From positions 28,742 to 92,741 of the forward strand of contig NZ_SCTW01000102.1 of NCBI RefSeq assembly GCF_004322395.1: a stretch of 64,000 nt of DNA. The letters run 5' to 3'. This DNA is from Methylobacter sp. (GTDB lineage: Bacteria > Pseudomonadota > Gammaproteobacteria > Methylococcales > Methylomonadaceae). The notes beneath the pieces are model-generated. The model had not been told where the DNA came from and ran no database searches. It saw only the letters and a program-made list of their open reading frames with translations. Below are positions 7,692-16,756 of the stretch, piece after piece. Position numbers and translations under genes: made by a program. The stretch's first letter is position 1, and each line of letters opens with the position of its first letter.

Positions 7692-10379
7692 ATGTATTCA
7701 GTTGAAATTTTTCCATGGAATAAAAATTTCGAGGTTGGAGTGCCACTGATCGATGAGCAGCACCAAAGGTTGGTTGAGTTATTAAACGTGTTAGCCGGTC
7801 ATCTGATTCATCAATCGGATATGCCAACTTTAGCTAATGTTTTCAATGAACTATTCGAGTATACCGTTTACCACTTTCAGGCAGAAGAAACAATTTGGCA
7901 TAAAATTTTTCCTGAAGATATTTGGGAAACAAACCATAAAAGCGATCACAGTAAATTTCTGGCTAAAGTAAACTCAATAATGAGTGAGCAAAATATTATC
8001 CCGTCGGAGCAAGTGATTGAGGAAATCCTTAGGTTTTTGACCCAATGGTTGGCTTTTCACATTCTGGATACCGATATGCGGATGGCTAAGGTACTGCTGG
8101 CAGTGCAATCGGGCGTACCGTTAAACCAGGCAAAAGTGCAAGCCGATAAGGAGATGCGTGGCGCAATGAGAGTGTTGATTGAAACCATGCTCTCCATGTT
8201 CGATGCGCTTTCTTCACGCACCGTACAGCTGGCTAGAGAGGTGGTCGAACGTAAGAAGGCCGAGCAGACTAATCAAGATATCTTGAATCGCCTCCAGAAA
8301 ATTGCCGGCCAAGTGCCGGGACTGGTTTTTCAATTTCAGTTATTTCCCGATGGCCGTTCTTGTATTCCTTATGCCAATGAGGCTATTCGCACTATTTACC
8401 GGGTTAGTCCGGAAGATGTCAGCGAAGATGCGAACATAATATTTACGTTTTTGCATCCGGATGATCTAGAGAACTTCAAGACTTCCATTAGGGTATCGGC
8501 ACGAGACTTAACGCCATGGAATTTGGAATACCGTTTGAAATTTAACGACGAGTCCGTCTGCTGGTTATTCGGCAATGCATTACCCCAGCAGCAGACGGAT
8601 GGCTCCGTACTGTGGCACGGTTTTGTTACCGACATCACCCAGCAAAAGCAGAATGAGATAGACCTTCGCATCGCCGCCACCGCTTTTGAATTACAGGATG
8701 CGATGTTGGTCACCGACGCGGACAAGGTCATCCTCAAGGTCAATCAGGCATTTACCCGAATCACCGGTTACAGCGCCGAGGAAGCCATTGGTAAAACGCC
8801 TCATATGCTCAGTTCCGGACAGCATGACAAGGCATTTTTTGCCAACATGTGGGAGACCATCAATCGTACGGGCGCATGGCAGGGCGAAATATGGAATCGG
8901 CGCAAAAACGGTGAAATATACCCCGAATGGCTTATTATCACGGCAAGTAAGGAGCCTTATGATCTGAATCGGCGAGTCAATAATTACGTTGCCTCGTTTT
9001 CCGACATTTCCTCACGCAAGGCTGTCGAAGATGAGATCAAACAACTGGCTTTTTATGATCCGCTGACCCAGCTTCCTAATCGCCGGCTGCTGCAGGAGCG
9101 GCTCAAACACGGCATCGAAATAGACAGACGCGACGGCAAGCAATTAGCATTACTGATGCTTGACCTGGATCGCTTTAAGGTAGTCAACGACAGCTTTGGG
9201 CATTTGGCTGGCGACGAGTTGCTGCAACAGGTTGCTGTACGCATCTTGGCAAGGCTACGTGAAGTAGACACGGTGGCGCGTCTGGGCGGTGATGAATTTG
9301 TCGTATTGCTGGAGGACATTTCTCATCCGGAAGATGCGGCCCGGGTGGCTAATGAAATCATCTCTTTTTTAAGCAAACCTTTCCAATTAAATCAAAACAA
9401 CGAAGTAAGTATTGGCGTCAGCATCGGCATCAGTCTGCACCCGGAACACGGCGGCGACTATGGAGTGCTTATGAGCTGCGCCGATTCCGCGTTATATAAA
9501 GCTAAGAAACACGGTCGTGGCTGCTATGCCTATTTTTCTGAAGACTTGACGCTAGCCGCTCGTGAACGTATTTCATTGGAAACCCGATTACGGCGGGCGT
9601 TCGAACAAGGAGAACTGTGCGTTTTCTACCAGCCGCAAATAGACATAGTCAGTGGGCGCATCATTGGCGCCGAAGCCTTGGTGCGTTGGTTGGACCCGGT
9701 AGAAGGGCTGATTTCACCGCTACGCTTTATCCCCATTGCTGAAGAAACAGGGCTGATTTTTGAAATTGGCGCATGGGTATTGCGCGAGACCTGCCGACAA
9801 GGCCGTCAGTGGTTGGATGCTGGTTTTCCGCCGCTAACCTTGGCTGTCAATGTTTCTTCTCAGCAGTTCTGTCGCGGCGATATAAGTACTCTGATTGCTG
9901 AGGCACTGCGTGAAACAGGATTTCCGGCCGAGTACCTGGAATTGGAAATGACGGAAAGCGGGCTGATGGAAAACCTGGATAATGTTACCGAGCTTTTGCA
10001 TAAGCTACGCTCTCAGGGTGTTCGTCTCGCCATTGACGACTTTGGCACAGGCTTTTCGTCGCTGGCTTACCTTAAGCACTTTCCGCTGGATATACTAAAA
10101 ATCGATAAACGCTTTATCGATGACATTCCTCATCTGCAAGATGATATGGAAATTGCCGCCACCATTATCGCCATGGGCCATATTCTGGGCTTTAAAGTCT
10201 TAGCGGAAGGCGTGGAAACTATGGCGCAACTGAAGTTCTTGCAGGAAAAAGACTGCGATATCTACCAAGGTTATCTCACAAGCCCTCCGTTAAGTGCGGA
10301 AGCGTTTGTTGAGCTATTACATGATCAAGCGCTTAGTTATGAAACTATTTATCCAAGTTTGATTGAGGAAACTTCATAG
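7692..10379 (+). CDS. Bacteriohemerythrin-PAS-PAS-GGDEF-EAL c-di-GMP signalling protein
   Basis: An 895-residue cytoplasmic protein with four module types. Residues 1-135 are a bacteriohemerythrin domain that retains all seven diiron ligands (H24, H61, E65, H82, H86, H123, D128), so it should bind O2 or sense redox state. Two PAS domains follow (about 205-325 and 330-455). The GGDEF domain has an intact GGDEF motif at 532-536 and an RxxD inhibitory site (REVD) five residues before it. The EAL domain (about 635-885) keeps EALVRW, ESGLMEN, DDFGTG and AEGVET. Both the cyclase and the phosphodiesterase could be active. No membrane segment is seen. A ferredoxin gene follows 70 bases downstream. 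The GGDEF-EAL part is closely related to those at 35-42 kb. Confidence 0.95.
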   Translation: MYSVEIFPWNKNFEVGVPLIDEQHQRLVELLNVLAGHLIHQSDMPTLANVFNELFEYTVYHFQAEETIWHKIFPEDIWETNHKSDHSKFLAKVNSIMSEQNIIPSEQVIEEILRFLTQWLAFHILDTDMRMAKVLLAVQSGVPLNQAKVQADKEMRGAMRVLIETMLSMFDALSSRTVQLAREVVERKKAEQTNQDILNRLQKIAGQVPGLVFQFQLFPDGRSCIPYANEAIRTIYRVSPEDVSEDANIIFTFLHPDDLENFKTSIRVSARDLTPWNLEYRLKFNDESVCWLFGNALPQQQTDGSVLWHGFVTDITQQKQNEIDLRIAATAFELQDAMLVTDADKVILKVNQAFTRITGYSAEEAIGKTPHMLSSGQHDKAFFANMWETINRTGAWQGEIWNRRKNGEIYPEWLIITASKEPYDLNRRVNNYVASFSDISSRKAVEDEIKQLAFYDPLTQLPNRRLLQERLKHGIEIDRRDGKQLALLMLDLDRFKVVNDSFGHLAGDELLQQVAVRILARLREVDTVARLGGDEFVVLLEDISHPEDAARVANEIISFLSKPFQLNQNNEVSIGVSIGISLHPEHGGDYGVLMSCADSALYKAKKHGRGCYAYFSEDLTLAARERISLETRLRRAFEQGELCVFYQPQIDIVSGRIIGAEALVRWLDPVEGLISPLRFIPIAEETGLIFEIGAWVLRETCRQGRQWLDAGFPPLTLAVNVSSQQFCRGDISTLIAEALRETGFPAEYLELEMTESGLMENLDNVTELLHKLRSQGVRLAIDDFGTGFSSLAYLKHFPLDILKIDKRFIDDIPHLQDDMEIAATIIAMGHILGFKVLAEGVETMAQLKFLQEKDCDIYQGYLTSPPLSAEAFVELLHDQALSYETIYPSLIEETS

Positions 10380-10449
10380 TTACATGTGAGATCTTGACCC
10401 TGAACTTGTTCATCAATATTTAATTAACAAATTTAGCTGAAACTAAAGT

Positions 10450-10677
10450 ATGACCCTGATTATTAACGAAGATAAGTGCGCGCGATGCGGTGTTTGCGAT
10501 GCCGAATGCCCGTATGGAGCTATTGCTCAGACTGAAGACGCTTATGTCATTGATCCGGCATTGTGTACTGGCTGCGTATGTTATGGGGCTCCCCTCTGTG
10601 AAGCAGCTTGTCCAAATGACGCTATCCACAAAACCAAAGACAGTTTGTATAAAAAGTGTTTGGGATTATTTGGTTGA
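10450..10677 (+). CDS. 2[4Fe-4S] ferredoxin (YfhL/Alvin type)
   Basis: A 75-residue ferredoxin with two cluster motifs: CARCGVCDAECPYGA, and CTGCVCYGAPLCEAACP, whose second and third cysteines are separated by an insertion. That insertion is typical of Alvin/YfhL-type low-potential ferredoxins. One additional cysteine lies within the insertion. It probably transfers electrons in the cytoplasm; the partner is not identifiable. It follows the hemerythrin c-di-GMP gene on the same strand, but the 70-base gap leaves co-transcription open. Confidence 0.92.
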   Translation: MTLIINEDKCARCGVCDAECPYGAIAQTEDAYVIDPALCTGCVCYGAPLCEAACPNDAIHKTKDSLYKKCLGLFG

Positions 10678-10693
10678 GCAGATTTATTGTTCA

Positions 10694-10835
10694 CTAGGTA
10701 AGCGCTGATTAAATCCTTCGACAGGCTCAGGACGAACGATAAGTTGTTGATTCCGTTCGTGGTGAGTCCTTCGACTGTACTCAGGAGAGCCTTGTCGAAC
10801 CATGAATGGAATCAATTTGTTCAGCGCTTCCCTAG
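10694..10835. repeat. MITE-like element with 15-bp terminal inverted repeats (copy 1)
   Basis: The left end CTAGGTAAGCGCTGA (10694-10708) is matched in inverted orientation by TCAGCGCTTCCCTAG (10821-10835), with one mismatch. Inside is a second inverted pair containing CCTTCGACAGGCTCAGGACG and a diverged counterpart. The element is 142 bp with no coding capacity. A related element with the same end sequence lies at 14660-14769, so this is a dispersed non-autonomous family. Confidence 0.7.
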
Positions 10836-10977
10836 CACTCTTAAGCTCAACGGATAAATACAAAAAAAGAAGACAGCTCATGCAAATCAAACAGAAATAA
10901 ATCCGGTAGCAGATAAAATCCGTATTTTGCATTCTCTTGTGATTTGTCATAAAGAAATGATCTGCCCCAACTGCGAA

Positions 10978-13215
10978 TCATTTTTTACGGCGTCTTTTTT
11001 TAGGTTTATTCATCGCGGCTTGTTTTTTCGCCAGCTCAAAATCAATCTTCTTCTCGTCCAGATCGACACGAACAACGCTGACTGTGACGCTATCGCCCAA
11101 GCGATAATTAATGCCGGTACGCTCACCCCTTAACTGGTGACTGGTTGCATCGAAATGAAAATAATCCTGCCCCAGATTGCTGATATGGACCAAGCCTTCA
11201 ACATAGATTTCGTTTAGCTCGACAAAAAAGCCAAACGAGGTGACCGCTGAAATAATACCGGGAAATTCTTCGCCGACCTTATCCATCATATATTCGCATT
11301 TGAGCCAGCTCACGACATCGCGCGTGGCGTCATCGGCGCGCCGTTCATTGGCGGAGCATTGCTCGCCCAGCACAACCATATCGGGGATTCCATAGTAGAA
11401 GCTTTCCACCGATTTGCCTTGCAAACAATGCCTGATAGCACGATGCACCAATAAATCAGGATAACGACGGATGGGCGACGTGAAATGCGCGTAAGCTTCC
11501 AATGCCAAGCCGAAATGGCCTTTTAACTCGGGACTATAGACAGCCTGCGACATCGAGCGTAACAATACAGTCTGGATCAAATGCGCATCGGGCCTGTTTT
11601 TGATGGAATCGATCAGGTGCATATAATCCAGCGGCGTCGGTTTAGCGCCTCCGCCTAAGCTCAAGCCCAGTTCGCCAAGAAAGGTTTTCAGGTTAAGCAG
11701 CTTGTCGGCGCTAGGGCCGTCGTGTATCCGCAGCAGCTTGGGCATTTTTTTATGATTTAAAAAACGTGCGGCCGCCATGTTCGCGGTGATCATAAACTCT
11801 TCAATCAATTTGTGCGCATCGTTACGCACCACCGGAACTATTTTTTCAATTTTACGATCTGCGCTGAAAATAATCCGGGTTTCCTGCGTGTCGAAATCCA
11901 TCGCGCCGCGTTGCTCGCGGCTCACCCGCATAACTTTGTAAAGCGCGTAGAGTTCCTGTAAATGCGGCATCAATAGTTTGTATTTCTTAGCGAGTGTCTT
12001 GTCGCCTTCGACAAGCATAAGTGCAACTTCGGTGTAAGTCAGTCTGGCATGAGAACTCATCACCGCGTCAAAAAAGCGTGATCGCGTCACTTGGCCTTGC
12101 TCGTTGATAAGCAGCTCACTGACCATGCATAACCGATCTACATTAGGGTTAAGCGAACACAGGCCATTGGATAAAATTTCCGGCAACATCGGTATAACCC
12201 GCTCCGGAAAATATACCGAGGTACTGCGCTTTTGAGCTTCTTTATCTAATTCCGAATTAATCTGCACATAATGCGATACATCGGCAATCGCGACTAGCAG
12301 CTTCCAGCCTTTAGGTGTCTTCTGGCAATAAACGGCATCGTCAAAATCACGGGCATCTTCGCCATCAATGGTAACCAATGGCGTTTTCCGCAAATCGGCT
12401 CGATCTTGTTTTGCCGCTTCCGGCACCTCGTTTTTAAGCGGTTTAATTTCTTTCAGCAGCTCATCAGGCCATTGATTAGGCAGTTCGTAGGAACGGATCG
12501 CCATTTCGATTTCCATTCCCGGCGCCATATGTTCGCCCATGACCTCGATGATTCGGCCAATAGGCTGGTGAAGCTTGGTCGGTTGCTCGACAATCTCAGC
12601 GACGACAATCTGTCCTTGTTTTGCTTTGCCCGCGCCGCCTTTTTGAACCAGAATAGTTTGCGCGATGTTCTTGTTGTCAGGCACCACGTAAATAAAGCCG
12701 TCCTCCTTATAAAGTCGTCCTACAACCTGGTGGGTGTTTCTCTGTAGAATTTCAACGACCGCTCCTTCCCGTCGGCCTTTTTTATCGACTCCGGCAATAC
12801 GCACCAGCGCCCGGTCATTGTGCAACAGAGGATTCATTTCTCGGGGCGATAAGAACAGGTCATCCGAACCGTCATCCGGCTTAAGAAAACCGAAACCGTC
12901 TGCATGACCAATAATGCGGCCGGCAATTAAATCCTCATTATTAACCAGGCAATATTTTTTTCCTCGGTTAAATAATAATTGCCCATCCCTTTCCATAGCC
13001 CGTATACGGCGGCGTAAGGCTTCTAACTGATCTTCGGTTTCAAGGGAAAACGCTTCGGCTATTTCTTCGCGGCGCAAAGGTTTTCCAGCGTGTTCGATTA
13101 ATTGAAGAATTAATTCGCGGCTGGGAATGGGGTTCTCATATTTCTCGGCTTCGCGCTGAGCATATGGATCTTTTATTGAATTAAAATCAACGTTTTTTTT
13201 AGACTTCAATGTCAT
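10978..13215 (-). CDS. rnr: Ribonuclease R
   Basis: RNase R is the processive 3'-5' exoribonuclease that degrades structured RNA and takes part in rRNA and tmRNA quality control. The 745-residue protein shows an N-terminal winged-helix segment (LILQLIEHAGKPLRREE), two cold-shock domains and the RNB catalytic core with its metal-binding aspartates in TIDGEDARDFDDAVYC. The S1 domain (GIISAVTSFGFFVELNEIYVEG) and a lysine/arginine-rich tail (MNKPKKRRRKK) follow. The start at 13215 (MTLKSKKNVDFNS) has no strong Shine-Dalgarno sequence. It is monocistronic here; the rlmB gene often found next to rnr in other gammaproteobacteria lies 7.5 kb away. Confidence 0.96.
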   Translation of the reverse strand: MTLKSKKNVDFNSIKDPYAQREAEKYENPIPSRELILQLIEHAGKPLRREEIAEAFSLETEDQLEALRRRIRAMERDGQLLFNRGKKYCLVNNEDLIAGRIIGHADGFGFLKPDDGSDDLFLSPREMNPLLHNDRALVRIAGVDKKGRREGAVVEILQRNTHQVVGRLYKEDGFIYVVPDNKNIAQTILVQKGGAGKAKQGQIVVAEIVEQPTKLHQPIGRIIEVMGEHMAPGMEIEMAIRSYELPNQWPDELLKEIKPLKNEVPEAAKQDRADLRKTPLVTIDGEDARDFDDAVYCQKTPKGWKLLVAIADVSHYVQINSELDKEAQKRSTSVYFPERVIPMLPEILSNGLCSLNPNVDRLCMVSELLINEQGQVTRSRFFDAVMSSHARLTYTEVALMLVEGDKTLAKKYKLLMPHLQELYALYKVMRVSREQRGAMDFDTQETRIIFSADRKIEKIVPVVRNDAHKLIEEFMITANMAAARFLNHKKMPKLLRIHDGPSADKLLNLKTFLGELGLSLGGGAKPTPLDYMHLIDSIKNRPDAHLIQTVLLRSMSQAVYSPELKGHFGLALEAYAHFTSPIRRYPDLLVHRAIRHCLQGKSVESFYYGIPDMVVLGEQCSANERRADDATRDVVSWLKCEYMMDKVGEEFPGIISAVTSFGFFVELNEIYVEGLVHISNLGQDYFHFDATSHQLRGERTGINYRLGDSVTVSVVRVDLDEKKIDFELAKKQAAMNKPKKRRRKK

Positions 13216-13409
13216 TTAAATAATTAAAATTGAAAAGAATGGATACAATAAACATATCTTAGTATATAGGTTTAGTATATCGATTTAGAATTGAAAGAAA
13301 AAAGCTTTTGGTCGTATACAAAAAACCGCATTCTTCACTGTAGACACTGTGGAAACTAGCGCCACCATGCCTAACCCGATCATTTAAGTTTAGATAAACT
13401 TACGCTTAA

Positions 13410-13438
13410 TTGACAAAATTAAAGAGGATGGGTATAGT
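13410..13438 (+). promoter_or_regulatory. Sigma-70 promoter of tRNA-Leu
   Basis: A perfect -35 TTGACA (13410-13415) and a near-consensus -10 TATAGT (13433-13438) are separated by exactly 17 bases. A GC-rich discriminator (GCGCGC) follows, the signature of stringently controlled stable-RNA promoters. The tRNA begins 33 bases downstream of the -10 element. Confidence 0.85.
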
Positions 13439-13471
13439 GCGCGCTCACTTTAGCTTTTACGGCTATCCTCT

Positions 13472-13558
13472 GCCGAGGTGGTGAAATTGGTAGACACGCC
13501 AGCTTCAGGTGCTGGTGGGGGCAACCCCGTGGAGGTTCAAGTCCTCTCCTCGGCACCA
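13472..13558 (+). tRNA. tRNA-Leu (CAG)
   Basis: An 87-nt class II tRNA. The acceptor arms GCCGAGG and CCTCGGC pair. The anticodon stem CCAGC/GCTGG encloses the loop TTCAGGT, giving anticodon CAG at 13506-13508. A long variable arm (GTGGGGGCAACCCCGT) and the T-arm GGTTCAAGTCC are present, and the 3' CCA is encoded. It reads CUG leucine codons. Confidence 0.97.
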
Positions 13559-14123
13559 TTCAATTATATCCTCTTCTTATTGATTTGACCCGTTTTTTAA
13601 AAAACGAGAAGAACAAATTTCTCTGTGTTACATATAACATATCGCCCCTTCTCCCTCAATATCTTAATAACACCATCAAGTCTATTACTACAGACCATAT
13701 TTCCATCATGCTGAGGCCTTTATAAAGCTTTGTGCTGTTTGATCTCCTTGATCTCCGAAAAATGTAATCCACGTAAGCCCAAACCGAGGACTATTTTGCG
13801 ATTACGCTTTCTCTGACTGACAAATGCAAATTACGGATAAATTATGTTTTTTTTCATGAGCTTACTTTGCTCGACAAAGACTGGATAGCATAATTTTCAA
13901 GCATATATTCAAAAGTTTACGGGTTCGCCTGAATTTTCAATTTTCGCAGCTAAACAAATTGATTTTTATGAGAAAGTCGTGACTAAAGCGTCTAAGTATT
14001 CGGCGATATACCAATGTTCAATTATTTGCCCTAACGTATATTCATGGCAAAAGACCTCAGTAAGCAGAACGCACTACGCATATGAGGGTCAACATGGGAT
14101 TTTACGAGATTGGAGAATTGACT
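13559..14123. other. Gene-poor region downstream of tRNA-Leu
   Basis: 565 bases with no convincing coding sequence. Just after the tRNA there is an AT-rich palindrome (CGTTTTTTAAAAAACG, about 13590-13605) that could help end transcription. The rest is AT-rich with no recognised gene, RNA or repeat of the tRNA 3' end that would mark an integration site. Confidence 0.4.
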
Positions 14124-14300
14124 ATGACCTCTAAAGAATTAACCATGCAAGCATATGAACTCTACTACATAATTAGAGTACAAAAACATTGGGCTCCAGA
14201 GCGTTCAGTTCATAAGAAGCGTTTACATTTTGTAGGACTTCGAGCCTTTAACAGATATATACGACGTCAAAAAGCTGAACAAGCCCAAAACGACATTTAA
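14124..14300 (+). CDS. Small hypothetical protein (58 aa)
   Basis: A short frame beginning MTSKELTMQAYELYY, with a reasonable ribosome site (TTGGAGAATTGACT before the ATG at 14124). The frame extends upstream to 14082, but that start has no visible ribosome site. The product is basic and rich in tyrosine and arginine (YIIRVQKHWAPERS, FNRYIRRQKAEQAQNDI), with no signal peptide or membrane helix. I do not recognise it. It stands alone in a gene-poor region and may be spurious. Confidence 0.35.
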   Translation: MTSKELTMQAYELYYIIRVQKHWAPERSVHKKRLHFVGLRAFNRYIRRQKAEQAQNDI

Positions 14301-14869
14301 TTATATTCCCACACTGGGATCACACTCTTTTCACAATATTTTAATTGTGCGCCCTTAGTATAGCTACATCAGCTTACCGGTATTAGAGCCGGAAGCCCTG
14401 CCTACCCATCCTAACTTTTGCATCAATCTCTGAACCAGCTTGCGATCACTTTCATATCCTTGGTTACTTCCAGTACTGCCTTGTTTTTTTCATCCCTGTA
14501 GAAATCTTCCTTAGTTTTCGTTTATTTCCCATCTCTTATTTTCCGGCAGGCCGTAGCTTAAACTACTGTCCGGATTTTTTTGGGCCACTTTACTTAAATT
14601 TAAGGCCGCCAAATTCTTTCAATTTCGCAACTAAGTTAACGAAGGGCTTTAAGCGCAATGGAAGCGCTGATCAAATCGATTTCGTTCATCGCTCGAAAAG
14701 ATCAATATCAATAAAATCAATTACTTATAATTCAACCTAAGCCTATAAATGGATTTAATCAGCGTTTCCCTATAATGATGAGTTAGAGTACACTTATTGT
14801 TCGTTATTGATGGCACCGACAATATGCTAAGCAAAAGATTGGGGGTCATTCTTAGTCGCTAACACCGCC
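14301..14869. other. Gene-poor region with possible minus-strand coding relic
   Basis: No intact gene is seen. On the minus strand between about 14370 and 14620, protein-like stretches occur in different frames (VAQKNPDSSLSYGLPENKRW, then KTKEDFYRDEKNKAVLEV, then VQRLMQKLGWVGRASGSN), interrupted by stops. This could be a decayed gene, but I recognise no family. The MITE-like element at 14660-14769 lies in the same stretch. Confidence 0.3.
14660..14769. repeat. MITE-like element (copy 2)
   Basis: A 110-bp element with 18-bp inverted ends, GGAAGCGCTGATCAAATC (14660-14677) and GATTTAATCAGCGTTTCC (14752-14769), two mismatches apart. The end sequence GGAAGCGCTGATTAAATC is the same as in the element at 10694-10835, while the interior differs almost completely. 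It ends 100 bases before the first possible start of the transglycosylase gene. Confidence 0.6.
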
Positions 14870-16756
14870 TTGTCAGCGACTGATATTTTAAAATTGTATG
14901 CCACAGCTGAGCTGTTGATTTTTCAAAGAAGCCAAAAATATTTGAGATTTGTACTGATGAAACAAAAGCTACACTGCAACAGCACGAACATTATCTTTGA
15001 CGACAATAGGTATAGAACGTACGGCTTGTGTACGTTCTTTGACTTTGATTTAAGACATTACACCGGCAGACCAAATATATATGGCTGCTTTACGGCTGAA
15101 AATAAAATCCGAAACTTTAGAGTGTTAATTTTAAATCTGGTAATTTGTGGGTCTTTATCAGTTAATACCAGTAGCACTTTAGCTGCTTCGGTGACAAACA
15201 AAGAACAAAATCAGTATCGTGCGAACACATACATTAGGGAAAAAGTTCCAAACAATTCTGGCGACGTATGGGAACGCATTCGTTTAGGTATGAAAATTAC
15301 TTGGCCAAGTTCAACACAAACCCTCTCAAAGCAAGATCTGATTCCAGTAAAAAATAGCCGCACCAATATATACTCCCTGCATTCTGCATCGCCATCAGCC
15401 TTAGCCACCGAGAATAGGCGCGAATCTATAGCCGCAGAAAACACTAGCTCGGAACAACCGATTAAATCAAAATATATTATTCAACCGCATACCGCAATTG
15501 CCCCATTGCATAATTACACTCCTTTAGGCCACCGCCTCAGATTCGCAAACCCTCCCTCATCAACCTCTGACGGCTGTGCATCTTCCTCGACTCAAACTCA
15601 GCAAGCACAAACACTTAGATCTGAAAACAATTACACTGTCAGTACCGAGAACTCCATACCCCAAGGTTTTCATGCCCAATTGCGTAAGCATACCGTTCCA
15701 ACTTCCACCAATAATATATTGCCAACTAAAGCGGAATTGACTGATTCTTCGGCCCAAACAGCAAATAATCATACACCATGCATTAACCGTACCGCTCAAC
15801 ACTTGGTTAACGTAAACAAACCAAGGAAGCAAGGTGACATAGCGGAGCAAAACAACTCCAAAAAAGCGATGATTAATGAACGAATCAATAAATATATTGC
15901 TGTATTCAGTCAAAATCCCGGCTACCTGAATCAAGTTGCTGAACGCGCACGTCCCTACCTGTACCACATCGTAGAAGGGCTCAGTAAAAACCAATTACCT
16001 TTAGAACTTGCTCTGTTACCCATGGTGGAAAGCGCCTATCAACCTACAGCGCTATCACCTAAAGGTGCCGCCGGACTCTGGCAATTCATCCCCAGCACCG
16101 GCAAAGATTACAACTTAAAGCAAAGCAACCAGTATGATGAGAGGCTTGATATATTGGCCTCCACTCAAGCGGCAATTCGCTTTCTAACAGACTTAAAAGA
16201 ACATTTCAACGGAGACTGGCTGCTCGCATTGGCCGCGTATAATTGTGGGCAAGGTGCAATTGATAATGCCATTAGTCGTAATCTCTCCGATGGATTGGAT
16301 ACCGACTACTGGTCTTTACGCTTACCCGAAGAGACACAAGAATATGTTCCACGCTTATTAGCCTTATCCAACATTTTTGCTAACCCTGCAATTTATGGGT
16401 TGAAATTTGCCCCAATAAAAAACGAACCTTATTTCGTCAAAGTAAAAATTGATCGAGAGACCGGCATAAAATATCTAGCCGACAAGAAGTTTGCCGTACT
16501 CGCACGGCTTGTTAATCTGAGTCACGAGCAGTTCAAACTTCTTAATCCAGGCTATCTAAACCCAACCTTGCCGACTAGGGGGGAATACACCTTTCTTTTA
16601 CCCCTTGCTAATGCTAGCCAATTACATCAGCTCTTGACTAGCATTGCACAGTTTATGGGAGAACCCGTTTCAAAGGAAATGGGCAAAACCTTAAAAGCAA
16701 ATTCACCAACCATAGTTAATTCAAACGAACCAATACTGACATCAATTAGATTATGA
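14870..16756 (+). CDS. MltD-like membrane-bound lytic murein transglycosylase with long disordered N-terminal region
   Basis: The C-terminal half is a lytic transglycosylase (GH23/SLT) domain that cleaves peptidoglycan. The catalytic glutamate is in LLPMVESAYQP (E387 from the first possible start), followed by SPKGAAGLWQFIPSTGK, LALAAYNCGQGAIDNAI and TQEYVPRLLALSNI. A LysM-like tail (ARLVNLSHEQFKLLNPGY) follows. Ahead of the domain are about 220 residues rich in Ser, Thr, Asn and Gln with no predicted fold. The start is uncertain: the frame opens with TTG at 14870, the first ATG is at 14957, and neither has a good ribosome site. A signal-like segment (VLILNLVICGSLSVNTSST) lies about 85 residues in, so the true start may be later. 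Confidence 0.82.
   Translation: MSATDILKLYATAELLIFQRSQKYLRFVLMKQKLHCNSTNIIFDDNRYRTYGLCTFFDFDLRHYTGRPNIYGCFTAENKIRNFRVLILNLVICGSLSVNTSSTLAASVTNKEQNQYRANTYIREKVPNNSGDVWERIRLGMKITWPSSTQTLSKQDLIPVKNSRTNIYSLHSASPSALATENRRESIAAENTSSEQPIKSKYIIQPHTAIAPLHNYTPLGHRLRFANPPSSTSDGCASSSTQTQQAQTLRSENNYTVSTENSIPQGFHAQLRKHTVPTSTNNILPTKAELTDSSAQTANNHTPCINRTAQHLVNVNKPRKQGDIAEQNNSKKAMINERINKYIAVFSQNPGYLNQVAERARPYLYHIVEGLSKNQLPLELALLPMVESAYQPTALSPKGAAGLWQFIPSTGKDYNLKQSNQYDERLDILASTQAAIRFLTDLKEHFNGDWLLALAAYNCGQGAIDNAISRNLSDGLDTDYWSLRLPEETQEYVPRLLALSNIFANPAIYGLKFAPIKNEPYFVKVKIDRETGIKYLADKKFAVLARLVNLSHEQFKLLNPGYLNPTLPTRGEYTFLLPLANASQLHQLLTSIAQFMGEPVSKEMGKTLKANSPTIVNSNEPILTSIRL

Noticed and set aside
10684..10950. Minus-strand frame of 88 residues
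   Set aside because: It lies mostly within the MITE-like repeat, with no ribosome site or recognisable protein features.
13472..14869. Integrated island using tRNA-Leu as attachment site
   Set aside because: No integrase gene and no duplicated tRNA 3' end are visible, so only a relic can be suggested.
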